Source of the DNA: an uncultured Prevotellaceae bacterium | GTDB taxonomy: Bacteria; Bacteroidota; Bacteroidia; Bacteroidales; Muribaculaceae | DNA: 64,000 nt | Assembly (NCBI GenBank): GCA_900317835.1 | Contig: ONIL01000003.1 | Coordinates: 1 to 64,000 of the forward strand | Direction: 5' to 3' | Shown here: piece by piece, positions 38,670 through 47,698 of the stretch | How positions within the stretch are numbered: the stretch's first letter is position 1 | How the letters are laid out: each line of letters starts with the position of its first letter | Translations under genes and position numbers: made by a program | Notes under the pieces: model-generated | The model's input: only the letters and a program-made list of their open reading frames with translations | What the model was told of the DNA's origin: nothing | The model's database searches: none

Positions 38670-38684
38670 TCAGCAAATTGCTGA
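38670..38684. promoter_or_regulatory. Palindrome, possible Lrp operator
   Basis: TCAGCAAATTGCTGA is a perfect 15-base palindrome with one central base, 76 bases upstream of the regulator's -7 box. Lrp-type sites are A/T-centred palindromes of this length. It could instead belong to the end of the neighbouring gene as a weak terminator. Confidence 0.35.
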
Positions 38685-38745
38685 TTTCACGATTTTGCGC
38701 ATTTTTCCCATGAAAAATCTATCTCATTCATGCAGGACAACTATA

Positions 38746-39828
38746 TCACATATACTTTGCCACAGCCGCCTTGAGCCTGGTGACATCCTCGACACGCTCA
38801 ACAATCTCTCCGTTGCGGATAATGAAGGTCGTGGGCATCCCCGTCACATTGTAAGAACCCACATACTGCGAATTGACACTATGCGGGTCAAACACTGTAA
38901 TCCAAGGCAGATTCTGGGCAGCCTGTCGCCATGCCACATTATCCTGGTCGAGGCTCACCTGATAAATGGCGAGTCCACGATTGTGGTAGGCCTGGTAAAT
39001 ATCATTGAGTATCTTGTTGATTTGCGGTGAGTACTCGGTCTGATAGATGGTGAAGTCGAGCAACACCACGCGGTTCTCCGCAGCGACTTTAGCAAGGCTG
39101 TATTCCTTGCCATCGTAGTCTTGCAACTTGATGTCGATGATTGAAGCCACATCGGCATATACCGTGTCGGTAGGCGCCGACATTGAACGGCGACGGCGCT
39201 GACCCTCCAGCAACTGATTAACCAGGTAGTCGGTGCGGGGATCATTGGGACGGAATGAGTTAAAGGCGTTGGCCACGGCGCCGATGATGCGCAGGTCATT
39301 GTCGTTCAACGGGTCAAACAGAGGCTTGCCGTCAATATACTTGTTGATGGTATAATAGGCGACAATTCCACTTGGATCAACCACGATTTGGCGCGACAAC
39401 TTGTCCTTCCATGCCTGCAGTTCGGCTTCGGTACCCTTGCCGCCGGCAAACGCCATCGCATCCTTATCGATTTGCATGATCTGCTCGGCATGTTCACTGC
39501 CGGCAATAGTATAATCGACAGCGAAGTTTGGCAATTTGGCATTGATGGTCAAGTGGTCAAGACTGTCGATGGGGAAACAGATGGACTGTCCCCCATAGCG
39601 CAACTGGTAGATGCTGGGCACCTCGGGAGCCGGAGCGCTCACGCTGAACTTGCCATTCTTGTCAACCTTTATCGTATCAATGACAAACCACTCGCCATTA
39701 CTTGATTGCTCAAGTACGAGGGTCGTCGAGTCGTTGGCGCCATCAACGACACCATCGACATGGAATTTGTTGCCATTGCAGGCTGTCAAGCCCGCAATGG
39801 CAATCATCATTAAACATATTTTCTTCAT
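38746..39828 (-). CDS. Thioredoxin-fold lipoprotein (DUF4369/TlpA-like) without CxxC
   Basis: 360 residues from MKKICLMMIA; the lipoprotein signal ends LTAC-N. The N-terminal DUF4369-like beta domain (~20-120) is followed by helices and a TlpA/AhpC-like thioredoxin fold (~225-360) with the cis-Pro loop GMPTTFIIRNGEIV. At the usual W-C-x-x-C site the sequence is DFTIYQTEYSP, so both catalytic cysteines are absent. It is probably a periplasmic binding or scaffold version of the family. It begins about 24 bases after the OPT transporter gene, same direction. Confidence 0.8.
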   Translation of the reverse strand: MKKICLMMIAIAGLTACNGNKFHVDGVVDGANDSTTLVLEQSSNGEWFVIDTIKVDKNGKFSVSAPAPEVPSIYQLRYGGQSICFPIDSLDHLTINAKLPNFAVDYTIAGSEHAEQIMQIDKDAMAFAGGKGTEAELQAWKDKLSRQIVVDPSGIVAYYTINKYIDGKPLFDPLNDNDLRIIGAVANAFNSFRPNDPRTDYLVNQLLEGQRRRRSMSAPTDTVYADVASIIDIKLQDYDGKEYSLAKVAAENRVVLLDFTIYQTEYSPQINKILNDIYQAYHNRGLAIYQVSLDQDNVAWRQAAQNLPWITVFDPHSVNSQYVGSYNVTGMPTTFIIRNGEIVERVEDVTRLKAAVAKYM

Positions 39829-39851
39829 GTGTTTATCGAATTGCATCACGA

Positions 39852-41828
39852 TTATTTAGTGGAATCCTTACGGGCACGCAGACTGTAAACGGCAAGGAAA
39901 ATAATCAAGGCGAGATACATCACAACGCCCAACGTGTTTGTCAGCATTTCGCTCTCAGGAGCATTGAACTTGACATCACAGAAGGCCAGGGCTGCACAAA
40001 CAACACCCATCAGGGCACCACCGGCAATGAAACCGCTGGCGATGAGCGTGCCGCGCTCCTTGCGGGCAGCATTCACGGCCTCGTCCTTGCTGCGGCTGCC
40101 GACGAACCAACTAACGATGGCACCGATGAGCAACGGGGCATTCAGCTGGAAGGGGATGAACATACCCAGCGAGAAAGGCAGGGCGGGAACCTTGAGCCAG
40201 TTGAGCAACAAGGCGAGAACAGCACCCACGCCGTAGAGCAACCAAGGGGTATCGCCACCCATCATCAGGGGGTCGATAACGGCTGCCATGGCATTAGCCT
40301 GAGGTGCTGCCATGACGTTGGGATCAGTAAAGCCATAGGCCTTGTTCAAGATCATCATCACACCGCCCACGGTGGCTGCCGACACGAGGGTGCCGACAAA
40401 CTTCCACGTCTGCTGCTTGGCAGGTGTAGTACCAATCCAGTAACCGATTTTCATATCGGTGACCATGCCGCCTGCCATCGACAAGGCTGTGCAGACCACG
40501 CCACCGATGACCATTGCGGCCACGATGCCTTGCGAGCCTTTCAAGCCAATGGAAACAAAGATTACACTGGCCACAATGAGGGTCATCAGGGTCATACCCG
40601 ACACGGGGTTGCTACCCACAATAGCGATTGCGTTAGCGGCTACGGTAGTGAACAGGAAGGCAATAACCAGCACAACAAGGAAGGCGACAATCGACTGCAT
40701 CAGGTTGTGGATAACGCCGATATAGAAGAACACGAAGGTGATCAACAGTGCTGCCAACAAGGCAAACACGAGCACCTTCATCGAGATGTCACGCTGGTGA
40801 CGCTCCACCTGCTGTCCTTGGCTCTGTTCCTGGCTCTTGAAGGCCTGGCCAGCCAGTCCAGCGGCACTCTTGATGACGCCCCACGACTTGATGATGCCGA
40901 TGATACCGCTCATGGCGATACCACCGATACCGATGAACTTAGCGCCACCGGTAAAGATGTCTTCGGGCGAAGCGGTAGCCAGTTCGGGATTCATCGAACC
41001 CATAAGCGGCACAATCACCCACCAGATGAAGGCACTACCGGCAAAAATGATGAATGCGTATGGCAGACCGATGATGTAACCCATACCCAGGGCTGCAGCG
41101 CTGGTATTCACCTTGAAGATCATCTTCACGTTGGTGGTGAAACCGTTAAGCGCGGGAATGGCAGCGGTGGTGAGCACTTCTTTCCACCAATGGAAAGTAG
41201 AGAGCATGAAGTCATAGGCACCGCCCACAATACCGGCGATGAGCAGGTGACGCACCTGGCTGCCACCCTTCTGACCGCTCACGAGCACCTGGGTGGTCGC
41301 GGTAGCCTCGGGGAACGGGAACTTGCCATGCTGGTCACTCACGAAGTACTTGCGGAAGGGGATAAAGAACAGGATGCCCAGGCAACCGCCTAACAGCGAA
41401 CTGAGGAAGATTTCCAGGAAGTTCACCGTGATGTCGGGGTACTTGGCCTGCAGGATGTACAGAGCCGGCAGAGTAAAAATGGCACCGGCAACGATGATAC
41501 CCGACGCGGCACCAATCGACTGGATGATGACATTCTCGCCCAGCGAGTTCTTGCGCTTGGTCGCAGCGCCAATGCCTGCGGCAATGATAGCAATGGGGAT
41601 GGCGGCCTCAAACACCTGACCCAGTTTCAAGCCCAGATAGGCTGTGGCGGCACTGAAGATAACCGCCATGATCAGACCCAGCGAGACGCTATAGGGCGTA
41701 ATCTCGGGATACGTCTTGTCGGGCTTCAAGATGGGGACATACTTCTCCCCTGGCTTGAGTTCGCGCGCAGCGTTCTCGGGCAAGGACATTTCGTCTTGCT
41801 GTTGAACAATGATTTCTTCGTCTTTCAT
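39852..41828 (-). CDS. OPT-family oligopeptide transporter
   Basis: 658 residues, about 16 TM helices. The family pattern ITPYSVSLGLIMAVIFSAATAYLGLKLGQVFEAAIPIAII sits near the N-terminus, with SLGENVIIQSIGAASG, GSNPVSGMTL and a C-terminal basic tail. OPT proteins import small peptides or metal chelates by proton coupling. Membership is clear but the substrate is not. Probably co-transcribed with the downstream thioredoxin-like lipoprotein, which starts 24 bases later. Confidence 0.93.
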   Translation of the reverse strand: MKDEEIIVQQQDEMSLPENAARELKPGEKYVPILKPDKTYPEITPYSVSLGLIMAVIFSAATAYLGLKLGQVFEAAIPIAIIAAGIGAATKRKNSLGENVIIQSIGAASGIIVAGAIFTLPALYILQAKYPDITVNFLEIFLSSLLGGCLGILFFIPFRKYFVSDQHGKFPFPEATATTQVLVSGQKGGSQVRHLLIAGIVGGAYDFMLSTFHWWKEVLTTAAIPALNGFTTNVKMIFKVNTSAAALGMGYIIGLPYAFIIFAGSAFIWWVIVPLMGSMNPELATASPEDIFTGGAKFIGIGGIAMSGIIGIIKSWGVIKSAAGLAGQAFKSQEQSQGQQVERHQRDISMKVLVFALLAALLITFVFFYIGVIHNLMQSIVAFLVVLVIAFLFTTVAANAIAIVGSNPVSGMTLMTLIVASVIFVSIGLKGSQGIVAAMVIGGVVCTALSMAGGMVTDMKIGYWIGTTPAKQQTWKFVGTLVSAATVGGVMMILNKAYGFTDPNVMAAPQANAMAAVIDPLMMGGDTPWLLYGVGAVLALLLNWLKVPALPFSLGMFIPFQLNAPLLIGAIVSWFVGSRSKDEAVNAARKERGTLIASGFIAGGALMGVVCAALAFCDVKFNAPESEMLTNTLGVVMYLALIIFLAVYSLRARKDSTK

Positions 41829-41935
41829 AAAAAATTAGTTTTTTGTTATTTATTTGGATGTTTTTTCAGTTAACAAACTGCGAAGGTAGGCAAAAATCAA
41901 CAAATGTTCACTATGAAAAGCGTGAAATGTTTGAT

Positions 41936-41968
41936 TTTTTGTGAGATTGAAGTTTTTAATTATCTTTG
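41936..41968 (+). promoter_or_regulatory. Promoter of the 41998 gene
   Basis: A TTTTTG-type -33 (41936-41941), 19 bases, then TATCTTTG (41961-41968), 29 bases before the ATG. It lies in the longest frame, whose ATG at 41941 is therefore not the start. Confidence 0.75.
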
Positions 41969-41997
41969 CAGGTCAAACACTAAAGCGATATCTTTTT

Positions 41998-42834
41998 ATG
42001 ATGAAGCATTTTTTACTGCTGGCCCTTGCGGCAGCCATGACGATAGGAACAATGTGGGGACAACAGGCTGCCATTGACAGTGCTCCCTACTGTGACGAGA
42101 ACGTGACACTCGAGAAGTTGACCTCCTATATGGATACCGTGCGCTCGATTGACCCTCGTGTGAAGACATTCTACGGCAATCTGGTCAATAATCCCACCCA
42201 CAGCTATCGCATCGAGCACCTTGACCTGGGTTTCAACGGCTGTACCGGCCGCGTCGACGAGCATGTGGTCTTGGCCGACGGCAGCAAGCGCGACAATGTG
42301 TTCATCTTCAACGAGCAAGGGCTGTTGACACAGTCCATCATCCAGGGGAACAAAGGCAGCAAGACGACTGTCAATTACAGCTACACCTTTGACATCATAA
42401 ACGGCTTCTCGCTCAAGCAGAGCAAAAGCAAGGCCAGAACCATCAACTATGCCTCACTCTTTGACGAACACAGCCACCGCGTCATCATCAAGGGCGATAA
42501 CGGCAGCCGTCACGACTTCAGCTACAACGAGAACGGCCACCTTGCCAAGCTCATCACCACGTCGGCCAAGGGCGAAAAGCGCACTCTGATTTATCAGGAC
42601 GGCTATGTCGTTCGTGAGGAGACAGGTAGCAAGGTCTTCCGCTATCACTATGACTTTGACACCGCGACAGGGAAAAAATTCCTCATCGCCATCAAGGAGT
42701 TGAAGGGCTCCAATGTGGTGCATGAGCGCACGTTTGATTATGACATCGACACCCACGGACGCTACACCCGCGTGAGCATCGCCCTCGATGGCAAGCACCA
42801 GATGACGATCACAAGGGAATATAGTGGGTTGTAG
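41998..42834 (+). CDS. Secreted hypothetical protein with YD/Rhs-like strands
   Basis: 278 residues from MMKHFLLLALAAAMTIGTMWGQ (signal peptide). The mature part is a series of short beta strands of the type DGSKRDNVFIFNEQGLLTQSI, SRHDFSYNENGHLAKLIT, RTLIYQDGYVVREE and ERTFDYDIDTHGRYTRV. They resemble YD repeats found in Rhs-like or wall-associated proteins. No enzymatic motif. Monocistronic; function unknown. Confidence 0.7.
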   Translation: MMKHFLLLALAAAMTIGTMWGQQAAIDSAPYCDENVTLEKLTSYMDTVRSIDPRVKTFYGNLVNNPTHSYRIEHLDLGFNGCTGRVDEHVVLADGSKRDNVFIFNEQGLLTQSIIQGNKGSKTTVNYSYTFDIINGFSLKQSKSKARTINYASLFDEHSHRVIIKGDNGSRHDFSYNENGHLAKLITTSAKGEKRTLIYQDGYVVREETGSKVFRYHYDFDTATGKKFLIAIKELKGSNVVHERTFDYDIDTHGRYTRVSIALDGKHQMTITREYSGL

Positions 42835-42935
42835 TTTTAACTCCTTAGTTGTTAGTCCTTAGTTTGAGGGACAATACAATAAATGTGGCGGCTTTATCGT
42901 TTTTAATGTTAAAGCTCTTATAGCAACGCATTTTC

Positions 42936-44927
42936 ATGAAACCGATTCTATATATCTTAGTGGGACTGATGATGGCATCGATGGCACTGTCGATGACATC
43001 TTGCAAGGGACCCAAACTCAAGGATGCTGACGAAGCCTACGACCGCGGCGAGTATTTCGATGCGGCGGTCATCTACCGCAGGCTCTATAACCACTATAAC
43101 CGCAAGGAGGACGCCTGGTTGCGTGGCGAACTGGCCTTCCAGTTGGGCATGTGCCACTTGAAGCTCAATCAGGGCAACCGTGCCACGGCAGCATTCCAGA
43201 ATGCCATCCGCTATGAGTACGAAGACACGACCCTGTTTTTACGCCTAGCCCAGGCACAGCAGCGTGAAGGCCAGTATGCAGCTGCCATCAACAGCTACAA
43301 CCAGTACCTGGATATCGCCCCCGACAGCTGGGAGGCCAAGGTGGGCATCCGCGGCTGCGAATTAGCGCCCAAATGGAAAGAGGAAGGCTCACGATACATT
43401 GTCAAACCTTTCTTCAGTTCCCGAAGGGCTGACTACTGCCCGATGTATCTTGACAAGAACATGGAGTACATGTACTTCTCCTCAACCAATGAGAAATCGA
43501 CGGGCGAGTTGCGCAGCGAGATTCTGGGCACCAAGAAAGGCGATATCTATTTCATGAAGAAGGATGAGAACGGCAAGTGGTCACGACCCGAAATCGTGGA
43601 CGGCGGACTGAACACCGAGCATGATGAGGGTGCCACGGCATTCTCGCCCGACGGATCGACCATGTACCTGGCCCGCGCCGTGCGGCAGGATTGGCCCACA
43701 AATGTCGAAATCTATACCAGTAGCCGCAGCGAAGCCAAGTGGAGTGCCCCTCAGAAGTTTGAAATTACCGCCGACACGCTGAGTAATTATTCCGACCCAT
43801 TCGTCAGCCCTGACGGACAGTGGCTCTACTTCTCCAGCGACATGCCTGGCGGACAAGGAGGTACCGACATCTGGCGCATTAACCTCAAGGACAAGCATGG
43901 CACGCTCGAGAACCTGGGTACCCAGATCAACACCAAGGGCAATGAGCGCTTTCCCAATGTGCGCACCGACAGCATCATGTATTTCTCCAGCGATGGTCAT
44001 CCCGGCATGGGCGGACTAGACATATTTATGGCCACATTACAGCCTCGCGAGGAGGGAGACAAGACCTCAATGGACCGCTGGGTCATCGAGAACATGGGTG
44101 TTCCCATGAACTCCGCAGCCGATGACTTCGGCCTCACCTTTGGCGAGGGCGAAAGCGGACTCTTCTCCAGCAACCGTGGCGATGCACGTGGCTATGACCA
44201 TATCTTCAGCTTCATTAAACCAGACTTGCAGATCTGGATTTCGGGGTACGTTGTCGATAAGGACGATGAGCCGGTTCCCAATGCTGTTATCCGCATCGTG
44301 GGCGACGATGGCAGCAACCAGAAGACCGTTGCCAAGCCCGATGGCTCCTTCCGTTTTGACCTGCAACGAGGCGTGAAATATGCGATGCAGGCCAGCGCCG
44401 AGGGATATCTGAACTCACGTCAGGAGTTTGAGAGCGACAGCACCGAGGAAGACGCCGAGTACAATGTGGACTTCATCCTCGCCGCCATGTTCAAGGCCCA
44501 GATTATCGAGAATATCTTCTATGACTTTGATAAAGCTGTCCTGCGTGACGAGTCCAAACTTGCTCTCGACAGCATGGTAATGCTCTTGAAGGACCATCCC
44601 AACATCGTCATTGAGATGGCGTCGCACACCGACCGCATCGGCAGTGCGAAGTACAACCAGGGGTTGTCACAACGCCGCGCCCAGAGTGTCGTGGATTACC
44701 TGATCGAGAACGGCATCCCACGTGAACGTCTCAAGCCCGCTGGATACGGAGAGTCGCGTCCCAAGACGGTGACCAAGCGCATCCACAGCCAGTATCCGCA
44801 ATTTGAAGAAGGCGTCACTTTGACCGAGGAATTCATTAAGACCCTGAGCAAGGAGGATCAGGAAGCGGCCGACCAGGTCAACCGCCGAACTGAATTTGAG
44901 GTCATCGACACCGAGTACCAGTACTAA
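42936..44927 (+). CDS. OmpA-family lipoprotein with TPR, PD40 propeller and CRD (PorE-like architecture)
   Basis: 663 residues; lipoprotein signal ending SMTSC-K. Order: TPR-like helices (~28-140, DADEAYDRGEYFDAAVIYRRLY), PD40/WD40-like blades (~150-425; YMYFSSTNE, TAFSPDGSTMYLAR, FVSPDGQWLYFSSD), carboxypeptidase-regulatory-like domain (~435-520). An OmpA peptidoglycan-binding domain ends it (~525-663; FYDFDKAVLRDES, MASHTDRIGSAKYNQGLSQRRAQSV with the Asp and Arg that bind diaminopimelate). The same order is found in PorE of type IX secretion, but no other T9SS gene is in view. It ties the outer membrane to the wall. Confidence 0.88.
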   Translation: MKPILYILVGLMMASMALSMTSCKGPKLKDADEAYDRGEYFDAAVIYRRLYNHYNRKEDAWLRGELAFQLGMCHLKLNQGNRATAAFQNAIRYEYEDTTLFLRLAQAQQREGQYAAAINSYNQYLDIAPDSWEAKVGIRGCELAPKWKEEGSRYIVKPFFSSRRADYCPMYLDKNMEYMYFSSTNEKSTGELRSEILGTKKGDIYFMKKDENGKWSRPEIVDGGLNTEHDEGATAFSPDGSTMYLARAVRQDWPTNVEIYTSSRSEAKWSAPQKFEITADTLSNYSDPFVSPDGQWLYFSSDMPGGQGGTDIWRINLKDKHGTLENLGTQINTKGNERFPNVRTDSIMYFSSDGHPGMGGLDIFMATLQPREEGDKTSMDRWVIENMGVPMNSAADDFGLTFGEGESGLFSSNRGDARGYDHIFSFIKPDLQIWISGYVVDKDDEPVPNAVIRIVGDDGSNQKTVAKPDGSFRFDLQRGVKYAMQASAEGYLNSRQEFESDSTEEDAEYNVDFILAAMFKAQIIENIFYDFDKAVLRDESKLALDSMVMLLKDHPNIVIEMASHTDRIGSAKYNQGLSQRRAQSVVDYLIENGIPRERLKPAGYGESRPKTVTKRIHSQYPQFEEGVTLTEEFIKTLSKEDQEAADQVNRRTEFEVIDTEYQY

Positions 44928-44928
44928 T

Positions 44929-44961
44929 ACAATAAACCGCCCTAAAAAGGCGGTTTATTGT
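44929..44961. terminator. Terminator between convergent genes
   Basis: A perfect 13-bp stem (ACAATAAACCGCC / GGCGGTTTATTGT) with a 7-nt loop. It serves the OmpA-family gene and possibly the convergent dehydrogenase-like gene. Confidence 0.85.
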
Positions 44962-44983
44962 TTCTCTATCTGCACACTATCAA

Positions 44984-46300
44984 TTAGCGGCCGATGCAGT
45001 AGTAGGTGAAGCCCATTCCCTCAAGCTCGTTGCCGTCATACACGTTGCGGCCATCGATGATGAGCGGGGTTTTCATCAAATCCTTAACAACATTCCAAGC
45101 GGGAATACGGAACTGCCGCCACTCGGTGAGCAGCAATACCGCATCAGCTCCCTTGACAGCATCATACATGTCCAGTCCACAATACACCGTGCTCCAGCGG
45201 CGTTTGGTGGCATTCATGGCCACTGGGTCATACACACGCACATTGCACCCTGCTTCCATCAACAGGTTGATGGTGTCGATAGCCGGAGCCGAGGTCATAT
45301 CATCGGTCTCAGGCTTGAAACTCAGTCCCCACAGGGCAATGGTCTTGCCCTCGAGGTCACCCTTGTAGTGATTGTTGAGTTTCTTGAAAAGGATGCGCTT
45401 CTGGCGGTTATTGACGTTCTCCACAGCCTTGAGGATTTCCATATCATAATTGTGCTCACCACCAATCTTAATCAAGTCATTGATATCCTGAGGGAACAGT
45501 GTGCCACCATAGCCACAACCAGGGAAAATGTACTTGGGACCGATGCGGCTATCAGTGCCTACACCATGCCGCACGATGTTGATGTCGGCCCCGACGATTT
45601 CACACAGGTTGGCGATCTCGTTCATGAAACTCACGCGGGTAGCCAGCATCGACGTGGCAGCATACTTGATCATTTCGGCAGTGCGGGTGTCGGTATAAAT
45701 GACCGTACGGTTATTATGCATCAGGATGGTGCGGTACAAGCGCTCCATCGACTGACGCGCGGTGACTGTCTCGGTACCGATGACAATGCGGTCAGGTTTC
45801 ATGAAGTCCTTGATACCATTGCCCTCAGTCAAGAAGTCGGGATTGCTGGCGACATCAAATTTGATGTTTTGGGCACCACGGGCCTCAAGAGCTTCAGCAA
45901 TGATTTTGGTCACATGCTGTGCAGTTCCCACAGGTACTGTCGATTTGATGACAAAAACGCTATATCGAGTGATATTGTCGGCAAAATCCTTTGCGACATC
46001 CAATATAGGTCCCAAGTCGGTCAAGCCGTCCTCGTCGGCAGTGGTGTCAATTGCACAGAAGACAAAATCCTGATCCACAAAGCCCCGCTTGTAATCACTC
46101 GAGAACGTTAGCCGCTTGTCGGTGACATTGCGGTTAATCATATTGTCAAGGCCTGGCTCATAGATGGGAATCGCACCATAAACGAGACGGTTAATCTTTT
46201 GGCTGTCACGGTCAACACACGTCACGTTCACGCCCAAGTCAGCGAAGCAGGTGCCACTCACCAGACCGACGTATCCTGTACCTACTATTGAAACATTCAT
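44984..46300 (-). CDS. ugd: UDP-glucose/GDP-mannose dehydrogenase family protein, catalytic Cys missing
   Basis: 438 residues. The N-terminal NAD fold (MNVSIVGTGYVGLVSGTCFADLG), the KSTVPVGT segment and SNPDFLTEG are normal for UDP-glucose 6-dehydrogenase, as is the C-terminal UDP-binding domain (ALWGLSFKPETDDMTSAP, YDPVA). The active-site stretch usually reads GGSCFPKD but here is GGTLFPQD (residues 265-272). The nucleophilic Cys is Leu268 and the following Lys is Gln271. The Asn of the KYAAN motif is Thr216. Two-step oxidation to UDP-glucuronate is therefore doubtful. Single gene with promoter box at 46348-46355. Confidence 0.88.
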   Translation of the reverse strand: MNVSIVGTGYVGLVSGTCFADLGVNVTCVDRDSQKINRLVYGAIPIYEPGLDNMINRNVTDKRLTFSSDYKRGFVDQDFVFCAIDTTADEDGLTDLGPILDVAKDFADNITRYSVFVIKSTVPVGTAQHVTKIIAEALEARGAQNIKFDVASNPDFLTEGNGIKDFMKPDRIVIGTETVTARQSMERLYRTILMHNNRTVIYTDTRTAEMIKYAATSMLATRVSFMNEIANLCEIVGADINIVRHGVGTDSRIGPKYIFPGCGYGGTLFPQDINDLIKIGGEHNYDMEILKAVENVNNRQKRILFKKLNNHYKGDLEGKTIALWGLSFKPETDDMTSAPAIDTINLLMEAGCNVRVYDPVAMNATKRRWSTVYCGLDMYDAVKGADAVLLLTEWRQFRIPAWNVVKDLMKTPLIIDGRNVYDGNELEGMGFTYYCIGR

Positions 46301-46347
46301 AGCAACACTTATTTGTCTAATTCAGGTTCACAGATGTATTTAATTTG

Positions 46348-46355
46348 CAAATATA
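46348..46355 (-). promoter_or_regulatory. Promoter box TATATTTG of the dehydrogenase-like gene
   Basis: A minus-strand TAnnTTTG match followed by C, 47 bases before the ATG at 46300. Confidence 0.6.
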
Positions 46356-46376
46356 CGAAGATTTATTAATAATTTC

Positions 46377-46407
46377 TTGTGTTTGTGATAAAAAATTGCT
46401 AAGTTTG
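46377..46407 (+). promoter_or_regulatory. aqpZ promoter
   Basis: TTG (46377-46379), 20 bases, then TAAGTTTG (46400-46407) followed by CC. The leader to the ATG at 46483 is about 70 bases. Confidence 0.65.
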
Positions 46408-46482
46408 CCCATTCCAATTTTTAATTATTCATCCTATTGATTGTAAATCAACTTGTTTAACCAAAATATTATTCATTGAACT

Positions 46483-47172
46483 ATGAAAAAGTATTTAGCT
46501 GAAATGGTCGGCACGATGGTCCTGGTACTGATGGGTTGTGGTGTCGCCGTGAGCCTAGGGTGCGACCCCGTTCTTAACATCCCTGCTGTTGTGGGCACGT
46601 CATTGGCATTTGGCCTCGCTGTTGTGGCTATGGCCTACACCATCGGCGGAATTAGCGGCTGCCACATCAACCCTGCCATCACGTTGGGATGCTTCCTGAG
46701 CGGACGCATGAGCGCCAAGGATTGTGGCATGTACATTATTTTCCAGATTATCGGAGCATTTATCGGTTCGGCATTGCTCTACTTGCTGGTGACCAATGTG
46801 GATGGCATGAGCGGTACTGGTGCCAATGACCTGCAACAGGGCGTTTCGGTAATGGGTGGCCTGCTGGCCGAGATCATCTTCACCTGTGTATTTGTGCTTG
46901 TTGTGCTGGGCGCTACTGCCAAGACCAATGGCGCCACCAACAACTTCGCTGGACTGGCCATCGGTCTGTCATTGGTGCTTGTTCACCTCGTTTGCATCCG
47001 CTACACTGGTACCTCGGTGAACCCCGCTCGCTCGATTGCTCCCGCCATCTTCCAAGGCGGAACCGCACTGACTAACCTGTGGATCTTCATTGTCGGTCCG
47101 TTTATTGGCGGCGCACTGGCAGCCTGCATATGGAAAATCATTGACTGCAACTGCGACAAGAAGGTCGATTAA
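46483..47172 (+). CDS. aqpZ: Aquaporin Z-type water channel
   Basis: 229 residues, six TM helices and two NPA half-helices: HINPAIT (63-65) and SVNPARS (180-182). The arginine after the second NPA and the His of VLVHLVCIRY fit the narrow water-selective filter rather than a glycerol channel. Moves water across the inner membrane during osmotic change. The DUF4332 gene follows after 32 bases. Confidence 0.94.
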   Translation: MKKYLAEMVGTMVLVLMGCGVAVSLGCDPVLNIPAVVGTSLAFGLAVVAMAYTIGGISGCHINPAITLGCFLSGRMSAKDCGMYIIFQIIGAFIGSALLYLLVTNVDGMSGTGANDLQQGVSVMGGLLAEIIFTCVFVLVVLGATAKTNGATNNFAGLAIGLSLVLVHLVCIRYTGTSVNPARSIAPAIFQGGTALTNLWIFIVGPFIGGALAACIWKIIDCNCDKKVD

Positions 47173-47204
47173 GTCCTTGTTTCACCTATAATTCATTTTA
47201 CACT

Positions 47205-47612
47205 ATGAACTACAAGATTATTGACATCGAGGGTATTGGGGATGTATATGCTCCAAAATTGATTGCTGAGGGTATCGAGACAGTCGAGCAGTTGCTGGAC
47301 GCTTGCGAAGCCCCCACGGGACGCAAATTAATAGCCGAGAAGACCGGTATCAGCGAGAAGCTGATTCTCAAGTGGACCAATCATGCCGACTTGTTCCGCA
47401 TCAACGGAATCGGCCCGCAATTTGCCGAATTGCTTGAAGCTGCCGGTGTTGACACCGTCAAGGAACTGCGCCACCGCGTTGCCGCCAATCTCGCCGCCAA
47501 GGTAGCCGAGGTTAATGAGGAAAAGCACCTGTGTGGCCGTGTACCTGCCGAGGTTGAGATTCAGAAAATGATTGACCAGGCTAAGGAACTTCCTCCCCGC
47601 ATGACCTACTGA
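47205..47612 (+). CDS. DUF4332 helix-hairpin-helix protein
   Basis: 135 residues, cytoplasmic, with two HhH-like units (IDIEGIGDVYAPKLIAEGIETVEQLL and LFRINGIGPQFAELLEAAGVDTVKELRHR). This is the DUF4332 pattern seen in nucleic-acid-associated or stand-alone small proteins. The co-oriented aqpZ is 32 bases upstream and a strong terminator follows, so the two form an operon. The functional link to aquaporin is unknown. Confidence 0.85.
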   Translation: MNYKIIDIEGIGDVYAPKLIAEGIETVEQLLDACEAPTGRKLIAEKTGISEKLILKWTNHADLFRINGIGPQFAELLEAAGVDTVKELRHRVAANLAAKVAEVNEEKHLCGRVPAEVEIQKMIDQAKELPPRMTY

Positions 47613-47633
47613 TCCAGGTTATCCCCACTACGA

Positions 47634-47668
47634 GCAAGCCGCCGGACACTTGACGTCCAGCGGCTTGC
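47634..47668 (+). terminator. Terminator of the aqpZ-DUF4332 operon
   Basis: A 14-bp stem with a single mismatch (GCAAGCCGC-C-GGAC / GTCC-A-GCGGCTTGC) and a 7-nt loop, 21 bases after the stop. Confidence 0.85.
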
Positions 47669-47698
47669 TTGATTCTTTACTCGCCAATAACAGTGCCA

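Noticed and set aside
39702-41393. 563-codon plus-strand frame opposite the OPT transporter
   Set aside because: His/Gln/Gly-rich composition with no domain, antisense to a clear membrane protein. The length comes from GC-biased third positions.
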